Source: Streptomonospora sp. PA3
Lineage (GTDB): Bacteria; Actinomycetota; Actinomycetes; Streptosporangiales; Streptosporangiaceae
DNA length: 64,000 nt
Direction of reading: 5' to 3'
Assembly (NCBI RefSeq): GCF_009728995.1
Contig: NZ_VTZW01000010.1
Span: 62,001 to 126,000, forward strand
Shown here: piece after piece, positions 9,238 through 17,384 of the stretch
How the letters are laid out: each line of letters begins with the position of its first letter
Numbering within the stretch: the stretch's first letter is position 1
Translations under genes and position numbers: made by a program
The notes under the pieces: model-generated
What the model was told of the DNA's origin: nothing
What the model saw: only the letters and a program-made list of their open reading frames with translations
Databases searched by the model: none

Positions 9238-10749
9238 CTAGCCGCTGCCCGCGGCCACGCCCGTGGCGTGCAGCATGACGGCCTCCTCGGTCGCCTCCTC
9301 GCGCGGCAGCTCCGCGGCGACGGCCCCGTTGCGCATGACCAGCACCCGGTCGCTGATCCCCAGCAGTTCCGGCAGGTCGGAGGAGATGACGAGGACGGCG
9401 ACGCCTTCGCGCGCCAGCCGGTCGATGATCCGGTAGATCTCGTGCTTGGCGCCGATGTCGACGCCGCGGGTGGGCTCGTCCAGCAGCAGCACCCGCGGGG
9501 CGATGGCCAGCCACCGGCCCAGCACGACCTTCTGCTGGTTGCCGCCCGAGAGCTCGGCCACCCGCTGCAGCGCGGAGGAGCAGCGGACCCGCAGCGCGTC
9601 GATCTGCGTGGCCACGCGCCGGGTCATGCGGCCGCGCCGCAGTACGCCGAAGTCGCTGACCTGGTCCAGGCCGAGCCCGGTGGTGACGACGTTGTCGCGG
9701 ATGGACATATCCAGGAACAGCGCCTGCTCCTTGCGGCTCTCGGGCACGTACCCGATGCCGTTGCGGATGCCGTCGAGCGGGCTGCGGTTGACGACGGCCC
9801 TGCCGCCGACGCGCAGCCGACCGGTCCTGACGCGCTGGGCGCCGAAGAGCAACTGGGCCAGCTCGGAGCGGCCCGCCCCGATCAGCCCGCCCAGCCCGAC
9901 GACCTCGCCGGCGCGCAGCCGCAGGTCCACCGGGCCGATTCCGGCGCCGTCGCCGATCCCCTCGGCCTCCAGCACCACCTCGCCGGGGTCGTGCCGCTCG
10001 CGCACGTACAGGTCGTCGAGCGTGCGCCCGACCATGCGGGCGACGATGTCCTCGGGCTCCAGCTCGGCGCGCGGGGAGGTGCCCACCCAGTGGCCGTCGC
10101 GGAAGACGGTGATGCGATCGGCCAGGCGGTAGACCTCCTCCATGCGGTGGCTGATGTAGACAAGGCCCATCCCCGCGCCGCGCATCTCCTCCACCAGCGA
10201 GAACAGGCGCTGCGCCTCGGCTTCGGAGAGCGCGGCGGTGGGCTCGTCGAGCACGAGCACCCGGGCGTTCTGGGCGACCGCCCGGGCGATCTCGACGACC
10301 TGCTGCATGCCGACGCTGAGGGTGCCCAGGACCGCGTCGGGGTCGATGCCGCCTCCGACGCGGTCCAGCTTGGCGTGGGCCTCGCGCCGGATCCGCGAGC
10401 GGTCGAGCAGCCCCAGCCGGGTGCGCGGTTCGCGCCCCAGCGCCAGGTTCTGCGCGACCGTGAGGTTGGGGGCGAGGTTGAGCTCCTGGTGGATCACCGC
10501 GATGCCCAGATCCACCGCGCGCTGGGGGTTGGTGATCGACACCGGCCGCCCGTCGATCTCGATGGTGCCCGAATCGGGGGTGTGCACCCCGGCGAGCATC
10601 TTGATCAGCGTGGACTTGCCGGCGCCGTTCTCGCCCATCAGCGCGTGCACCTCGCCCGCGTGCAGCTCGAAGTGGACGTCGGTGAGCGCCTGCACGCCGG
10701 GGAAGGCCTTGCCGACCCCGGTCATGCGAAGCAGCGGCGGCGTGCTCAC
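9238..10749 (-). CDS. rbsA: Ribose-type sugar ABC transporter ATPase with two nucleotide-binding domains
   Basis: 503-aa protein with two fused ABC domains, as in RbsA/XylG/MglA. The first domain has Walker A (GENGAGKST, about residues 39-47), signature LSVGMQQ and Walker B (VLVLDEPTAAL). The second has a degenerate Walker A (GGLIGAGRSEL), signature LSGGNQQK and Walker B (VLLLDEPTRGVD). The degenerate second Walker A is normal for the family, so hydrolysis probably occurs mainly in the first domain. Start GTG 10749 overlaps the stop of the binding-protein gene by 4 nt, indicating translational coupling. Confidence 0.93.
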   Translation of the reverse strand: MSTPPLLRMTGVGKAFPGVQALTDVHFELHAGEVHALMGENGAGKSTLIKMLAGVHTPDSGTIEIDGRPVSITNPQRAVDLGIAVIHQELNLAPNLTVAQNLALGREPRTRLGLLDRSRIRREAHAKLDRVGGGIDPDAVLGTLSVGMQQVVEIARAVAQNARVLVLDEPTAALSEAEAQRLFSLVEEMRGAGMGLVYISHRMEEVYRLADRITVFRDGHWVGTSPRAELEPEDIVARMVGRTLDDLYVRERHDPGEVVLEAEGIGDGAGIGPVDLRLRAGEVVGLGGLIGAGRSELAQLLFGAQRVRTGRLRVGGRAVVNRSPLDGIRNGIGYVPESRKEQALFLDMSIRDNVVTTGLGLDQVSDFGVLRRGRMTRRVATQIDALRVRCSSALQRVAELSGGNQQKVVLGRWLAIAPRVLLLDEPTRGVDIGAKHEIYRIIDRLAREGVAVLVISSDLPELLGISDRVLVMRNGAVAAELPREEATEEAVMLHATGVAAGSG

Positions 10750-11705
10750 TCCCAGCCCTCGTACTGGTCGAGGTTGTCAGCGGTGATCAGCTCGGTCTCC
10801 ACCAGCCGCTCGGACTCCTCCAGCTTCTCGCCGTTGAACAGCTTGGTGGCCATCTCCAGACCCGTGACGCCGAGCTGCTTGGGGTCCTGCGCCGCGGTGG
10901 CCTGGAACATCGAGTCGGGCTTGGCCAGCTCCTTCTCGGCGGCGGGCGAGCCGTCCACGCCGACGATCACCAGGTCCTCGACGCCGGTCTGCTGGGCGGC
11001 CAGGTTGGCGCCCAGCGCCGTGGGGTCGTTGACGGCGAAGATCCCGTCCACGTCGGAGTTGGCGGTGAGCATGTCGGTGGCGACCGTCAGCGCCTCCTCG
11101 CGGTTGTTGTCGCCGTGCTGGTGGCCGGCCACCTCGATGTCGGGGTAGTCCTCCATGACCTGCTCGCAGCCGGTGACCCGGTCCTGGATCGAGGAGATGG
11201 GCGTGCCGTCGACGATCAGGATGCTGCCCTCGCCGCCGATGGCCTCGAACAGGTGCTCGCAGGCCAGCCGGCCGGCCTGCACGTTGTCGGAGGTGATGAA
11301 GGCCTGGGCGTTCTTGGCGGTGACGTCGACGGCGACCACGGTGATGCCGGCGTCGACGGCGCGCTGCACGGCCGGACCGATGCCCTCGGAGTCGACGGCG
11401 TTGATCAGCAGCACGTCGATCTGCTGCTGGATGAAGGCGTCGATCTGCTCGTTCTGCGCACCGAGGTCCTGGCGCCCGTCCTCGGTGATGACCTCGGCGC
11501 CCATCTCCTTGGCGGCTTCCTCCACGCCGGTCTGCATGGCGGTGAAGAAGGGGTTGCTCAGGTCCTGGACCATGAGGCCGATGGTCTCGATCTCGCCGCC
11601 GTTCTCGGCGCTCTCGACGGGGCTCTGCTCGCTGCATCCGGAGAGGACGAGCGTGCCCGCGGCCAGGGCGGCGAGCAGGGCCTTGGTACGGAGGTGGCGG
11701 TACAT
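10746..11705 (-). CDS. rbsB: Sugar ABC transporter substrate-binding lipoprotein (RbsB type)
   Basis: 319-aa lipoprotein. The signal peptide ends in a lipobox (LVLSGC, Cys about residue 24), so the mature protein is anchored to the outer face of the membrane. The body is a type I periplasmic-binding fold related to LacI sensor domains (IGLMVQDLSNPFFTAMQTGVEEAA, AVDVTAKN, DGIFAVNDPTALGA). AAGGAG precedes the ATG. It lies 132 nt downstream of the mannose-6-phosphate isomerase gene and upstream of the ATPase. The binding specificity is not readable; the operon context suggests a hexose or pentose. Confidence 0.92.
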   Translation of the reverse strand: MYRHLRTKALLAALAAGTLVLSGCSEQSPVESAENGGEIETIGLMVQDLSNPFFTAMQTGVEEAAKEMGAEVITEDGRQDLGAQNEQIDAFIQQQIDVLLINAVDSEGIGPAVQRAVDAGITVVAVDVTAKNAQAFITSDNVQAGRLACEHLFEAIGGEGSILIVDGTPISSIQDRVTGCEQVMEDYPDIEVAGHQHGDNNREEALTVATDMLTANSDVDGIFAVNDPTALGANLAAQQTGVEDLVIVGVDGSPAAEKELAKPDSMFQATAAQDPKQLGVTGLEMATKLFNGEKLEESERLVETELITADNLDQYEGWE

Positions 11706-11837
11706 GGGACTCCTTGGGTGTGCTGCGCCGGAGTCGGGTTCCGGCGCGGGGAGGGTCGGCAGGGGTCGGCGGGTCGGGGAAATCGGTCCCGCGCGGGGCG
11801 GGACGGCGGGCGCGCCGCGGTCGGTGCGGCGCGCGGT

Positions 11838-12905
11838 CTAGGGGGACGGTCGGCCGCCGGGCGCGGCGGCGGGTTCCGCGGAGGGACCGGGGGGACGGCA
11901 CAGCACGGCGGTGACCGGGCCGCTCAGCCGCAGGGGCCCGGCCGCATAGGGCAGTGCCAGCACGTCGCCGCGGGCGGTCTCGAACGCGCCGGTGCCGAAG
12001 CCGTGCAGTTCGCCGCGGCCGTCGAGCACGACGAGGACGCCGAACCCGGCGGGCACGGTGACGGCGGCCTGCTGCGGGGGCCGCAGGAGGTCGGCGCGGA
12101 AGTAGGGCGCGGCCTCCGCGACGAGCAGGGGGCGGGGCCGGTCGGCGGCTTCGGCGGACAGGGCGCCGGGGACGCGCAGCGCCTCGACCTCGGCGCGGCT
12201 CAGCGGAGTGCGGCGCACCGCGTCCAGGGCGGTGTCGAAGCCGAGCCCGAGGTGCCCCTCGCGGGCACCGTCGAGCGCGTAGTCGCGCCAGTCGAGGAGG
12301 ATGGAGAAGTCGGTGGGCTCCTGCACCTCCAGCACGAACGCCCCCGCGCCGAGGGCGTGGGGGACCCCGGCGGGCACCACGACCGTGTCGCCGCGCTCCA
12401 GCGGGACCTCGTGCATCCGCGCCAGCAGGCCGGCGGTGTCCTGGCGCTCGACCAGGCCGGCGAGTTCGCCGCGTTCCACTGGGGCGGAGAACCCGAGGTG
12501 GACGGTGGTGGAGGGTTCGGCGCCGAGCACCACCCAGGCCTCGGTCTTGCCGTGGCCGCAGGAGAGGTGGCGCCGCGCGAACGCGCGGTCGGGGTGCAGG
12601 TGGACGGGCAGGCGCTCGCCGGCGTGCAGCAGCTTGGCCAGCAGCTCGGGCTGGGCGCCGAACCGCGCCAGGTGCGCCGGGCCGAGCCAGGCCTCGGGGG
12701 CCGCGGTGATAGCGTCGCGCAGCAGCGAGCCGTCCTCCAGCCTGCTGAGCCCGGCCGGAGCGGCGCCGAACCGCGGGGTCGCCGATGCCAGCCACTCCTC
12801 GGGTGAGCGCTCACATCGCGGCGGGCCGCCGCGCAGCTCGGCGATCGCCGCACCGCCGCGGTAGAAGTGCTCCATCACCGCGACCGGCATCCGCTGTGGG
12901 CCCAT
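11838..12905 (-). CDS. manA: Mannose-6-phosphate isomerase, class I
   Basis: 355-aa zinc enzyme interconverting mannose-6-phosphate and fructose-6-phosphate. Cupin metal ligands appear in VHLHPD and GKTEAWVVL, followed by the conserved VPAGVPHALG stretch (His ligand). The start at 12905 has GGAGGAG just upstream. It is the first gene of the ABC transporter operon, so the imported sugar may be metabolised through this step. A perfect GACAACGTTGTC operator lies 18-29 nt upstream of the start, where a LacI-type repressor would block transcription or initiation. Confidence 0.85.
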   Translation of the reverse strand: MGPQRMPVAVMEHFYRGGAAIAELRGGPPRCERSPEEWLASATPRFGAAPAGLSRLEDGSLLRDAITAAPEAWLGPAHLARFGAQPELLAKLLHAGERLPVHLHPDRAFARRHLSCGHGKTEAWVVLGAEPSTTVHLGFSAPVERGELAGLVERQDTAGLLARMHEVPLERGDTVVVPAGVPHALGAGAFVLEVQEPTDFSILLDWRDYALDGAREGHLGLGFDTALDAVRRTPLSRAEVEALRVPGALSAEAADRPRPLLVAEAAPYFRADLLRPPQQAAVTVPAGFGVLVVLDGRGELHGFGTGAFETARGDVLALPYAAGPLRLSGPVTAVLCRPPGPSAEPAAAPGGRPSP

Positions 12906-12922
12906 CGGCTCCTCCGGGGGGA

Positions 12923-12934
12923 GACAACGTTGTC
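12923..12934. promoter_or_regulatory. LacI-type operator at manA
   Basis: GACAACGTTGTC is a perfect 12-bp palindrome with the central CG typical of LacI-family operators. It sits just upstream of the manA start and matches the second site beside the lacI gene. Assignment to the adjacent regulator is inferred from position and sequence type. Confidence 0.75.
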
Positions 12935-13062
12935 CCCAGTACAGTGAGCCGAGTCACTCGCGGGTGTCAAGGGGTCTGCGGTTATTTGTGCAGCTTGGAT
13001 GGGTTTCTGCGCACTCTCGGCCACGCTCGGTGAGCGGGATCCCCGTGGATTCCCGCCGTTTC

Positions 13063-13078
13063 GAGACAACGTTGCCTC
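13063..13078. promoter_or_regulatory. LacI-type operator at the regulator's own promoter
   Basis: GAGACAACGTTGCCTC shares the core GACAACGTTG-C with the manA operator, with a single mismatch in the palindrome. It lies 150 nt before the regulator's ATG. The spacing between operator centres is about 142 bp, so autoregulation and DNA looping between the sites are both possible. Confidence 0.7.
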
Positions 13079-13227
13079 GGCGGTACGGATCCAGTAGCTT
13101 GACGGCACCGACGCCGCTGCGGGCGGTCCCGCACGGCGCGAGTCCCGATCCGGCGCCGCGCGCCGGGGCGCGGGCTCGGATCCGCCGACGACTCCGCGTC
13201 GCCGACCACACCGAGGGAGCCCCGCCC

Positions 13228-14295
13228 ATGACCGACCAGGCCGCCGGGCAGCCGGGGCGCCGACCCACCATGGTCGACGTCGCGCGGGCCGCCGGGGTCA
13301 GTCTGAAGACCGTCTCGCGGGTGGCCAACGGGGTCCCGACCGTGCGCCCGGATCTGGCCGAGCGGGTGCGCGCGGCAATGTCGGAGCTGGGCTTCCAGCG
13401 CAACAACGTGGCCGCGAACCTGCGCAGCGGGCAGGCCACGGCCACCATCGGCCTGATCATCCTCGACCTGGCCAACCCGTTCTACTCCACCATCGCCGCC
13501 GCGGCCGCCGCGGTCGCGGAGCGCTTCGACACCCAGCTCATCACGGCCAGCTCCGGCTGGGAGCCCTCCCGCGAGCGCGAGCTGGTGCTGGACCTGTGCG
13601 AACGCCGGGTCGACGGCCTGATCATCGTGCCCACCGGCGACGACCAATCCTATCTGCGCCCCGAGATCGAGCGGGGCACGCCTGCGGTGTTCATCGACAG
13701 CCCGCCCGCGGGCTGCCAGGCCGACACCGTGGTCATCGACAACCGCACCGGCACCCGCGACATCGTCCGCCGCCTGCTCGCCGAGGGCCACCGCGACATC
13801 GGGGTGATCACCGACTCGCTCAACGACTTCACGATGAGCGAGCGCCTGGCCGGTGCCGCCGAGGCACTGGAGGAGGCGGGCGCGGACCCCGGCCGGCACT
13901 TCATGCGGATCTACTCCGACTGCCCGCACACCGCGGGCGACGCCGTCGCGGCCATGCTGGACGCCCGCGACCCGCCCACCGCGCTGTTCTGCGGCAACAA
14001 CCGCATCCTGCTCGGGGCGGTCGAGGAGCTGGCCAGGCGGCGCACCCGCCTGCGCCTGGCCGCCTTCGACGACTTCGAGTTCGCGCGCCTGCTGCCCCAT
14101 CCGGTGACCGTCGTTGGCTACGACACCCGCGCGCTGGGGCGCCTGGCGGCCGAACTGGTCTTCCGGCGCCTGAACGGCCCGCGGTCGGCACCGGCGAACT
14201 ACCTGATCCCGACCTACCTGGTGGACCGCGGCATGGACCCGGTCCCCGGCTGGGCGGATCCGCCCGCCCGACCGGCCCCGCAAGGAGGAGCGTGA
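13228..14295 (+). CDS. LacI family sugar-responsive repressor
   Basis: 355-aa regulator. The N-terminal helix-turn-helix reads MVDVARAAGVSLKTVSRVANG with the hinge segment NNVAANLRSGQ, followed by a type I periplasmic-binding sensor domain (IGLIILDLANPFYSTIA). GAGGGAG lies 8 nt before the ATG. It is divergent from manA and the ABC importer operon, and two GACAACGTTG palindromes lie between them. The simplest model is repression of the importer operon and itself, relieved by the imported sugar or its phosphate. It overlaps the next gene by 4 nt, so the two are translated together. Confidence 0.9.
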   Translation: MTDQAAGQPGRRPTMVDVARAAGVSLKTVSRVANGVPTVRPDLAERVRAAMSELGFQRNNVAANLRSGQATATIGLIILDLANPFYSTIAAAAAAVAERFDTQLITASSGWEPSRERELVLDLCERRVDGLIIVPTGDDQSYLRPEIERGTPAVFIDSPPAGCQADTVVIDNRTGTRDIVRRLLAEGHRDIGVITDSLNDFTMSERLAGAAEALEEAGADPGRHFMRIYSDCPHTAGDAVAAMLDARDPPTALFCGNNRILLGAVEELARRRTRLRLAAFDDFEFARLLPHPVTVVGYDTRALGRLAAELVFRRLNGPRSAPANYLIPTYLVDRGMDPVPGWADPPARPAPQGGA

Positions 14296-15005
14296 ACGAG
14301 CCCGCACCCGCCCCGCGCCGCGCGGCGGCTCGCCCGCAGCTGATCACGGTTGCGCAGGGCGAGATCGTGCTGCGCGACGAGGGCACCCGGCGCGACTGGC
14401 GCGTGGCGGTCGGCGCCTTCCGCATCGCGTCCCACCCGGTCACGGTCGATCAGTACCGCGCCGTCTGCGGCGAGCGGCCCGCGGAATCGGCGGAGCACCC
14501 GCATGCGCCGGTGACGGGTGTGTCCTGGAGCGAGGCGGTGCGGTTCTGCGACCTGCTTTCGCGGGCCGAGGGCCTGCGCCCCTGCTATTCGGCGGGTGCG
14601 GACCCCGACTTCGCGGACGCGGTCTGCGACTTCTCCGCGCCCGGCTATCGCCTGCCCTCCGAGGCGGAGTGGGAGTACGCCTGCCGCGCCGGGTCCTCCG
14701 GTGTCCGCTACGGGGAACTGGAGGACATCGCCTGGTACCGGGAGAACTCCGGCGGCGGGGTGCGCGCCGTGGCGACCCGGGCGCCCAACGAATGGGGGCT
14801 GCACGACACCATCGGCAACGTGTGGGAGTGGTGCTGGGACCTCTACGATCCCCGGGTCTACGGCCCCTACCGCGTCTTCCGCGGGGGAGGCTGGAACGAC
14901 CTTCCCCGCGCTTGCCGCGCCTCCTGCCGCCGCAAGAGCCATCCGATGCTGCGCACCGACGACCTCGGGTTCCGGATCGCCCGATCGGCGCAGGCGGCCG
15001 GATGA
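14292..15005 (+). CDS. FGE/sulfatase-modifying-factor-like protein lacking the first copper-site cysteine
   Basis: 237-aa protein of the FGE-sulfatase fold. Start GTG 14292 follows AAGGAGGAG and overlaps the LacI stop. Family landmarks are GAFRIASHPVTVDQY, GVSWSEAVRFCDLLS, the Cys- and Trp-rich YRLPSEAEWEYACRAG, NEWGLHDTIGNVWEWCWD and RVFRGGGW. True formylglycine-generating enzymes have a Cys pair in the RGGS-L-C-4x-C region; here the first position is Asp and only the second Cys remains (PRACRASC). Copper-dependent FGE activity is therefore unlikely. No sulfatase gene is present in the window. Its coupling to a sugar repressor is unexplained. Confidence 0.8.
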   Translation: MNEPAPAPRRAAARPQLITVAQGEIVLRDEGTRRDWRVAVGAFRIASHPVTVDQYRAVCGERPAESAEHPHAPVTGVSWSEAVRFCDLLSRAEGLRPCYSAGADPDFADAVCDFSAPGYRLPSEAEWEYACRAGSSGVRYGELEDIAWYRENSGGGVRAVATRAPNEWGLHDTIGNVWEWCWDLYDPRVYGPYRVFRGGGWNDLPRACRASCRRKSHPMLRTDDLGFRIARSAQAAG

Positions 15006-15015
15006 GCTCCGGCGG

Positions 15016-15056
15016 GCGGGTCCGAGCGGTCCGGGCGATCGGCCGTCCGGACCCGC
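15016..15056. terminator. Imperfect hairpin between FGE-like and methyltransferase genes
   Basis: GCGGGTCCG (15016-15024) pairs with CGGACCCGC (15048-15056). It lies between the stops of two convergent genes, consistent with a shared terminator. The loop is long (23 nt) and itself GC-rich. Confidence 0.45.
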
Positions 15057-15063
15057 CGCCGCC

Positions 15064-15903
15064 TCAGCTCCGCTCGGGCGGGCCGTCCCAGCGGGCGACG
15101 CCGGCCAGTCCCGAGACCTGCTGGGAGGTGTAGTAGGGCTGGTTGTCACGCGGGCGCCAGTCGCTCAGGTGCACCACTCCGGGCGGCACGGGGGCGACGT
15201 CGGCGAAGAAGCGCCTGATCTCCTCCTGGGTGCGCACCCGCAGGTTCGCGCTGGTGGCGCGGTACTTCTCGCTGGCCCAGCCGGCCCGGTCGGGGTGGGT
15301 GTCGGATTCGGCGTGGCTGATGGCCAGGTAGGAGCCCGGAGCAAGGTGGTCGAGGTGGCGGCGCACCAGCGCGTAGGGCTGCTGGTCGTCGGTGACGAAG
15401 TGCAGCACGGCCAGCATCAGCAGGCCCACCGGGCGGCTCAGGTCCAGGCGCGAGGCCAGCTGCGGGTGGGTGTAGATCTCCTCGGGCTCGCGCAGGTCGG
15501 CCTGCACGACGCCCGTCAGCTCGGGGTCCTCGGCCAGCAGCGCCTCGGCGTGCACCCGCACGGCGGGGTCGTGGTCGACGTAGACGACGCGGGCGCGGGG
15601 GTGGTGCCGGCGGGCCACCCGGTGGACGGGGTCCTGGGTGGGCAGCCCCGAACCGATGTCGACGAACTGGTCGATGCCCTGCTCGCAGAGGAAGTCCACG
15701 GCCCGCCCGAGGAACAGCCGGTTGGCGACGGCGCTCTGCCGGGTCTCGGGAAGCGCCTGCATGATCCGGTCGCCCATCTCCCGGTCGACGGCGTAGTTGT
15801 TCTTGCCGCCCAGGTAGTAGTCGTAGAGCCGGGCCGGACTGGGCACGCTGGTGTCGATCCCGGCGGGTGCGGCGGCTTCGGGGGAAAAGGACGCGTCGGT
15901 CAT
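15064..15903 (-). CDS. SAM-dependent methyltransferase, Methyltransf_19 (DUF574) family, second copy
   Basis: 279-aa paralog of the protein at 1082-1906. It shows the same family signature (ARLYDYYLGGKNNYAVDRE, about residues 24-42), motif I (FVDIGSGLPTQDP), and VYVDHDP. The start at ATG 15903 is at the usual distance from the signature; the long open frame upstream overlaps the SDR gene on the same strand and is not needed. No strong ribosome site is visible, which is common for this family. Substrate unknown. It is transcribed in the same direction as the SDR 182 nt upstream but probably independently. Confidence 0.85.
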   Translation of the reverse strand: MTDASFSPEAAAPAGIDTSVPSPARLYDYYLGGKNNYAVDREMGDRIMQALPETRQSAVANRLFLGRAVDFLCEQGIDQFVDIGSGLPTQDPVHRVARRHHPRARVVYVDHDPAVRVHAEALLAEDPELTGVVQADLREPEEIYTHPQLASRLDLSRPVGLLMLAVLHFVTDDQQPYALVRRHLDHLAPGSYLAISHAESDTHPDRAGWASEKYRATSANLRVRTQEEIRRFFADVAPVPPGVVHLSDWRPRDNQPYYTSQQVSGLAGVARWDGPPERS

Positions 15904-16085
15904 GGCGTAACCCGTTTCCGTGCGTAGTTGGGCGAACTCGTCGATGCGGGAGGAAATCACCGGACGGGCCCACTTTAGACAGCAGCCCTCGATCCCGCGA
16001 TCCCTTGCAGCAACGGGATTGCGCGCCACTCCGCCGTTCACCCGCCGGGAGGAGTACCGGCCGCCGATGCCGCCCCGGCGGTGAC

Positions 16086-16844
16086 TCAGCGTGTCAGCTG
16101 CCGCCCTCCGGCCACGGAGACCGCCTCGCCGTTGACGTGCCCGTTGGCGCCCGAGCCGAGGTAGGCGACGACGCTTGCGACGTCCTCGGGAGTGCAGATG
16201 CGGCCCGTCGGCGTCTGCTCGGCCTCGACCTCGACCGCGGAGCGGCCCTGCCACTCGACGGTCCGCGCGCGCTCGGTGAACGTGAAGCCGGGCCGCACGA
16301 CGTTGGTGAGGACGCCGTGGCGGGCCTCCCGCACGGCGAACACGCGCGCGGCCGCTTCGATCGCCCCCTTGGCGGCCGGATAGGCGGTCGGGCCAGGCAG
16401 CGGCTGGTCGACGATGTCGGTGGACACCAGCACCACGCGCCCCCATCCCGCGCGGCGCATCCCGGGCAGCACGGCTTCCACCAGCGAAAGTGTGCCGGCG
16501 GCGTTCGCGGTGAGCCCCGCGATCAGCGACTCCCGGCTCTCGTCGCCCCACGGGGGCCAGGCCACGGCGTTGGCCACGAGAACACCGATGCCGCCCAGCG
16601 CCTCCTCGGCCGCTGCGACGGCCCCGGCGATGGAGTCCGGATCGCTCTGGTCGATGCGCACGTCCGCGGCCCGGCCGCCCGCCTCCGCGACGTCGCGCAC
16701 CGCCTTGCGGGCGCCGTCGCCATCGCTGTGCCAACCGACCGCGACGGCGGCCCCCTCGGACGCGAACGCGGAGACGACGGCGCGGCCGATGGCGCCGGAG
16801 CCCCCGGTGACGAGGACGGTCGTGCCGTCAAGCCCGAGGTCCAT
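16086..16844 (-). CDS. Short-chain dehydrogenase/reductase
   Basis: 252-aa classical SDR. The cofactor motif is TGGSGAIG (TGxxxGxG, about residues 13-20), the NAG-equivalent is VANAVAW, and the catalytic Ser and Tyr-x3-Lys lie in VSTDIV and AYPAAKG. Basic selectivity for NAD versus NADP cannot be read with certainty. TAGGAGAG precedes the ATG. The gene is divergent from a MarR regulator with a 63-nt gap that holds two TAGCCGACTA repeats, which strongly suggests MarR control. Substrate unknown. Confidence 0.88.
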   Translation of the reverse strand: MDLGLDGTTVLVTGGSGAIGRAVVSAFASEGAAVAVGWHSDGDGARKAVRDVAEAGGRAADVRIDQSDPDSIAGAVAAAEEALGGIGVLVANAVAWPPWGDESRESLIAGLTANAAGTLSLVEAVLPGMRRAGWGRVVLVSTDIVDQPLPGPTAYPAAKGAIEAAARVFAVREARHGVLTNVVRPGFTFTERARTVEWQGRSAVEVEAEQTPTGRICTPEDVASVVAYLGSGANGHVNGEAVSVAGGRQLTR

Positions 16845-16862
16845 GCCACTCTCCTAACTACA

Positions 16863-16887
16863 TAGCCGACTAATTTTTAGCCGACTA
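16863..16887. promoter_or_regulatory. Tandem TAGCCGACTA sites between the SDR and MarR genes
   Basis: TAGCCGACTA occurs at 16863-16872 and again at 16878-16887, a 15-bp repeat period. Each copy is a near palindrome (its complement is TAGTCGGCTA), as expected for MarR-family operators. The sites sit 19-43 bp from the SDR start and 21-45 bp from the MarR start, so one bound dimer pair could block both promoters. Confidence 0.7.
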
Positions 16888-16907
16888 TACGCCATTAGCA
16901 TGGGCGG

Positions 16908-17369
16908 GTGGAAAGCGAAGAGGCGAGACGCGCCAACCGCGCGCTGAACAAGATGAGCAAGCTCTACCGGGAGGTGAAGTCCCGCAAGCTGGCCGCCTTG
17001 GGCCTGCATCCGGGGCAGGATGTGCTGCTGTGGGTGCTCGCGCAGGAGGAAGAGGGGATGACCGTCTCCCAGCTCGCCGAGCGGCTGGGGATCGAGCCGC
17101 CGACGGCCACGCGCACCCTTGCCCGCATGGAGAGGCGCGAGCTCTTCCGCCGCGTGCCCGTGCCCGCCGACCGCCGGCAGGTGCGGATCGTGCTGACCGA
17201 GCAGGCCCGCGGACTCGTCCCCGGGATCGAGGCCGCCTGGGACGAGCTCGCCGAGGAGACCCTGGGCGCTCTGGCGCCCGAGCAGCGCGAGGCGGTCGTC
17301 GAGGCCCTGGAGGACGCCAACGACCGCCTGCGCGAACTGGTGGAGGAGTCGGTGCTGACCGAGGAGTAG
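16908..17369 (+). CDS. MarR family transcriptional regulator
   Basis: 153-aa winged-helix regulator. The DNA-binding domain runs about residues 45-105 (MTVSQLAERLGIEPPTATRTLARMERRELFRR, then the wing VPADRRQVRIVLTEQARGL). The C-terminal helix region supports dimerisation. Start GTG 16908 is used, since the nearby ATG at 16900 is out of frame. It is divergent from the SDR, whose promoter region carries repeat operators. Likely an autorepressor that also controls the SDR; ligand unknown. Confidence 0.9.
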   Translation: MESEEARRANRALNKMSKLYREVKSRKLAALGLHPGQDVLLWVLAQEEEGMTVSQLAERLGIEPPTATRTLARMERRELFRRVPVPADRRQVRIVLTEQARGLVPGIEAAWDELAEETLGALAPEQREAVVEALEDANDRLRELVEESVLTEE

Positions 17370-17384
17370 CGAGCGCGGCGGCGC

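Larger units (their letters stand above)
12906..13227. other. Divergent promoter region of manA and the LacI gene
   Basis: 322 bp without a gene. It holds two matching palindromic operators (12923-12934 and 13063-13078, listed separately) placed next to each of the two divergent starts, and the LacI ribosome site. Nothing else was recognised. Confidence 0.75.

Noticed and set aside
6800-9514. A very long minus-strand frame opposite the pectate lyase
   Set aside because: Its sequence is the complement-frame artefact of high third-position GC; the plus-strand lyase has a signal peptide and family motifs.
14292-15005. Calling a functional formylglycine-generating enzyme
   Set aside because: The first of the two active-site cysteines is Asp and no sulfatase gene accompanies it.
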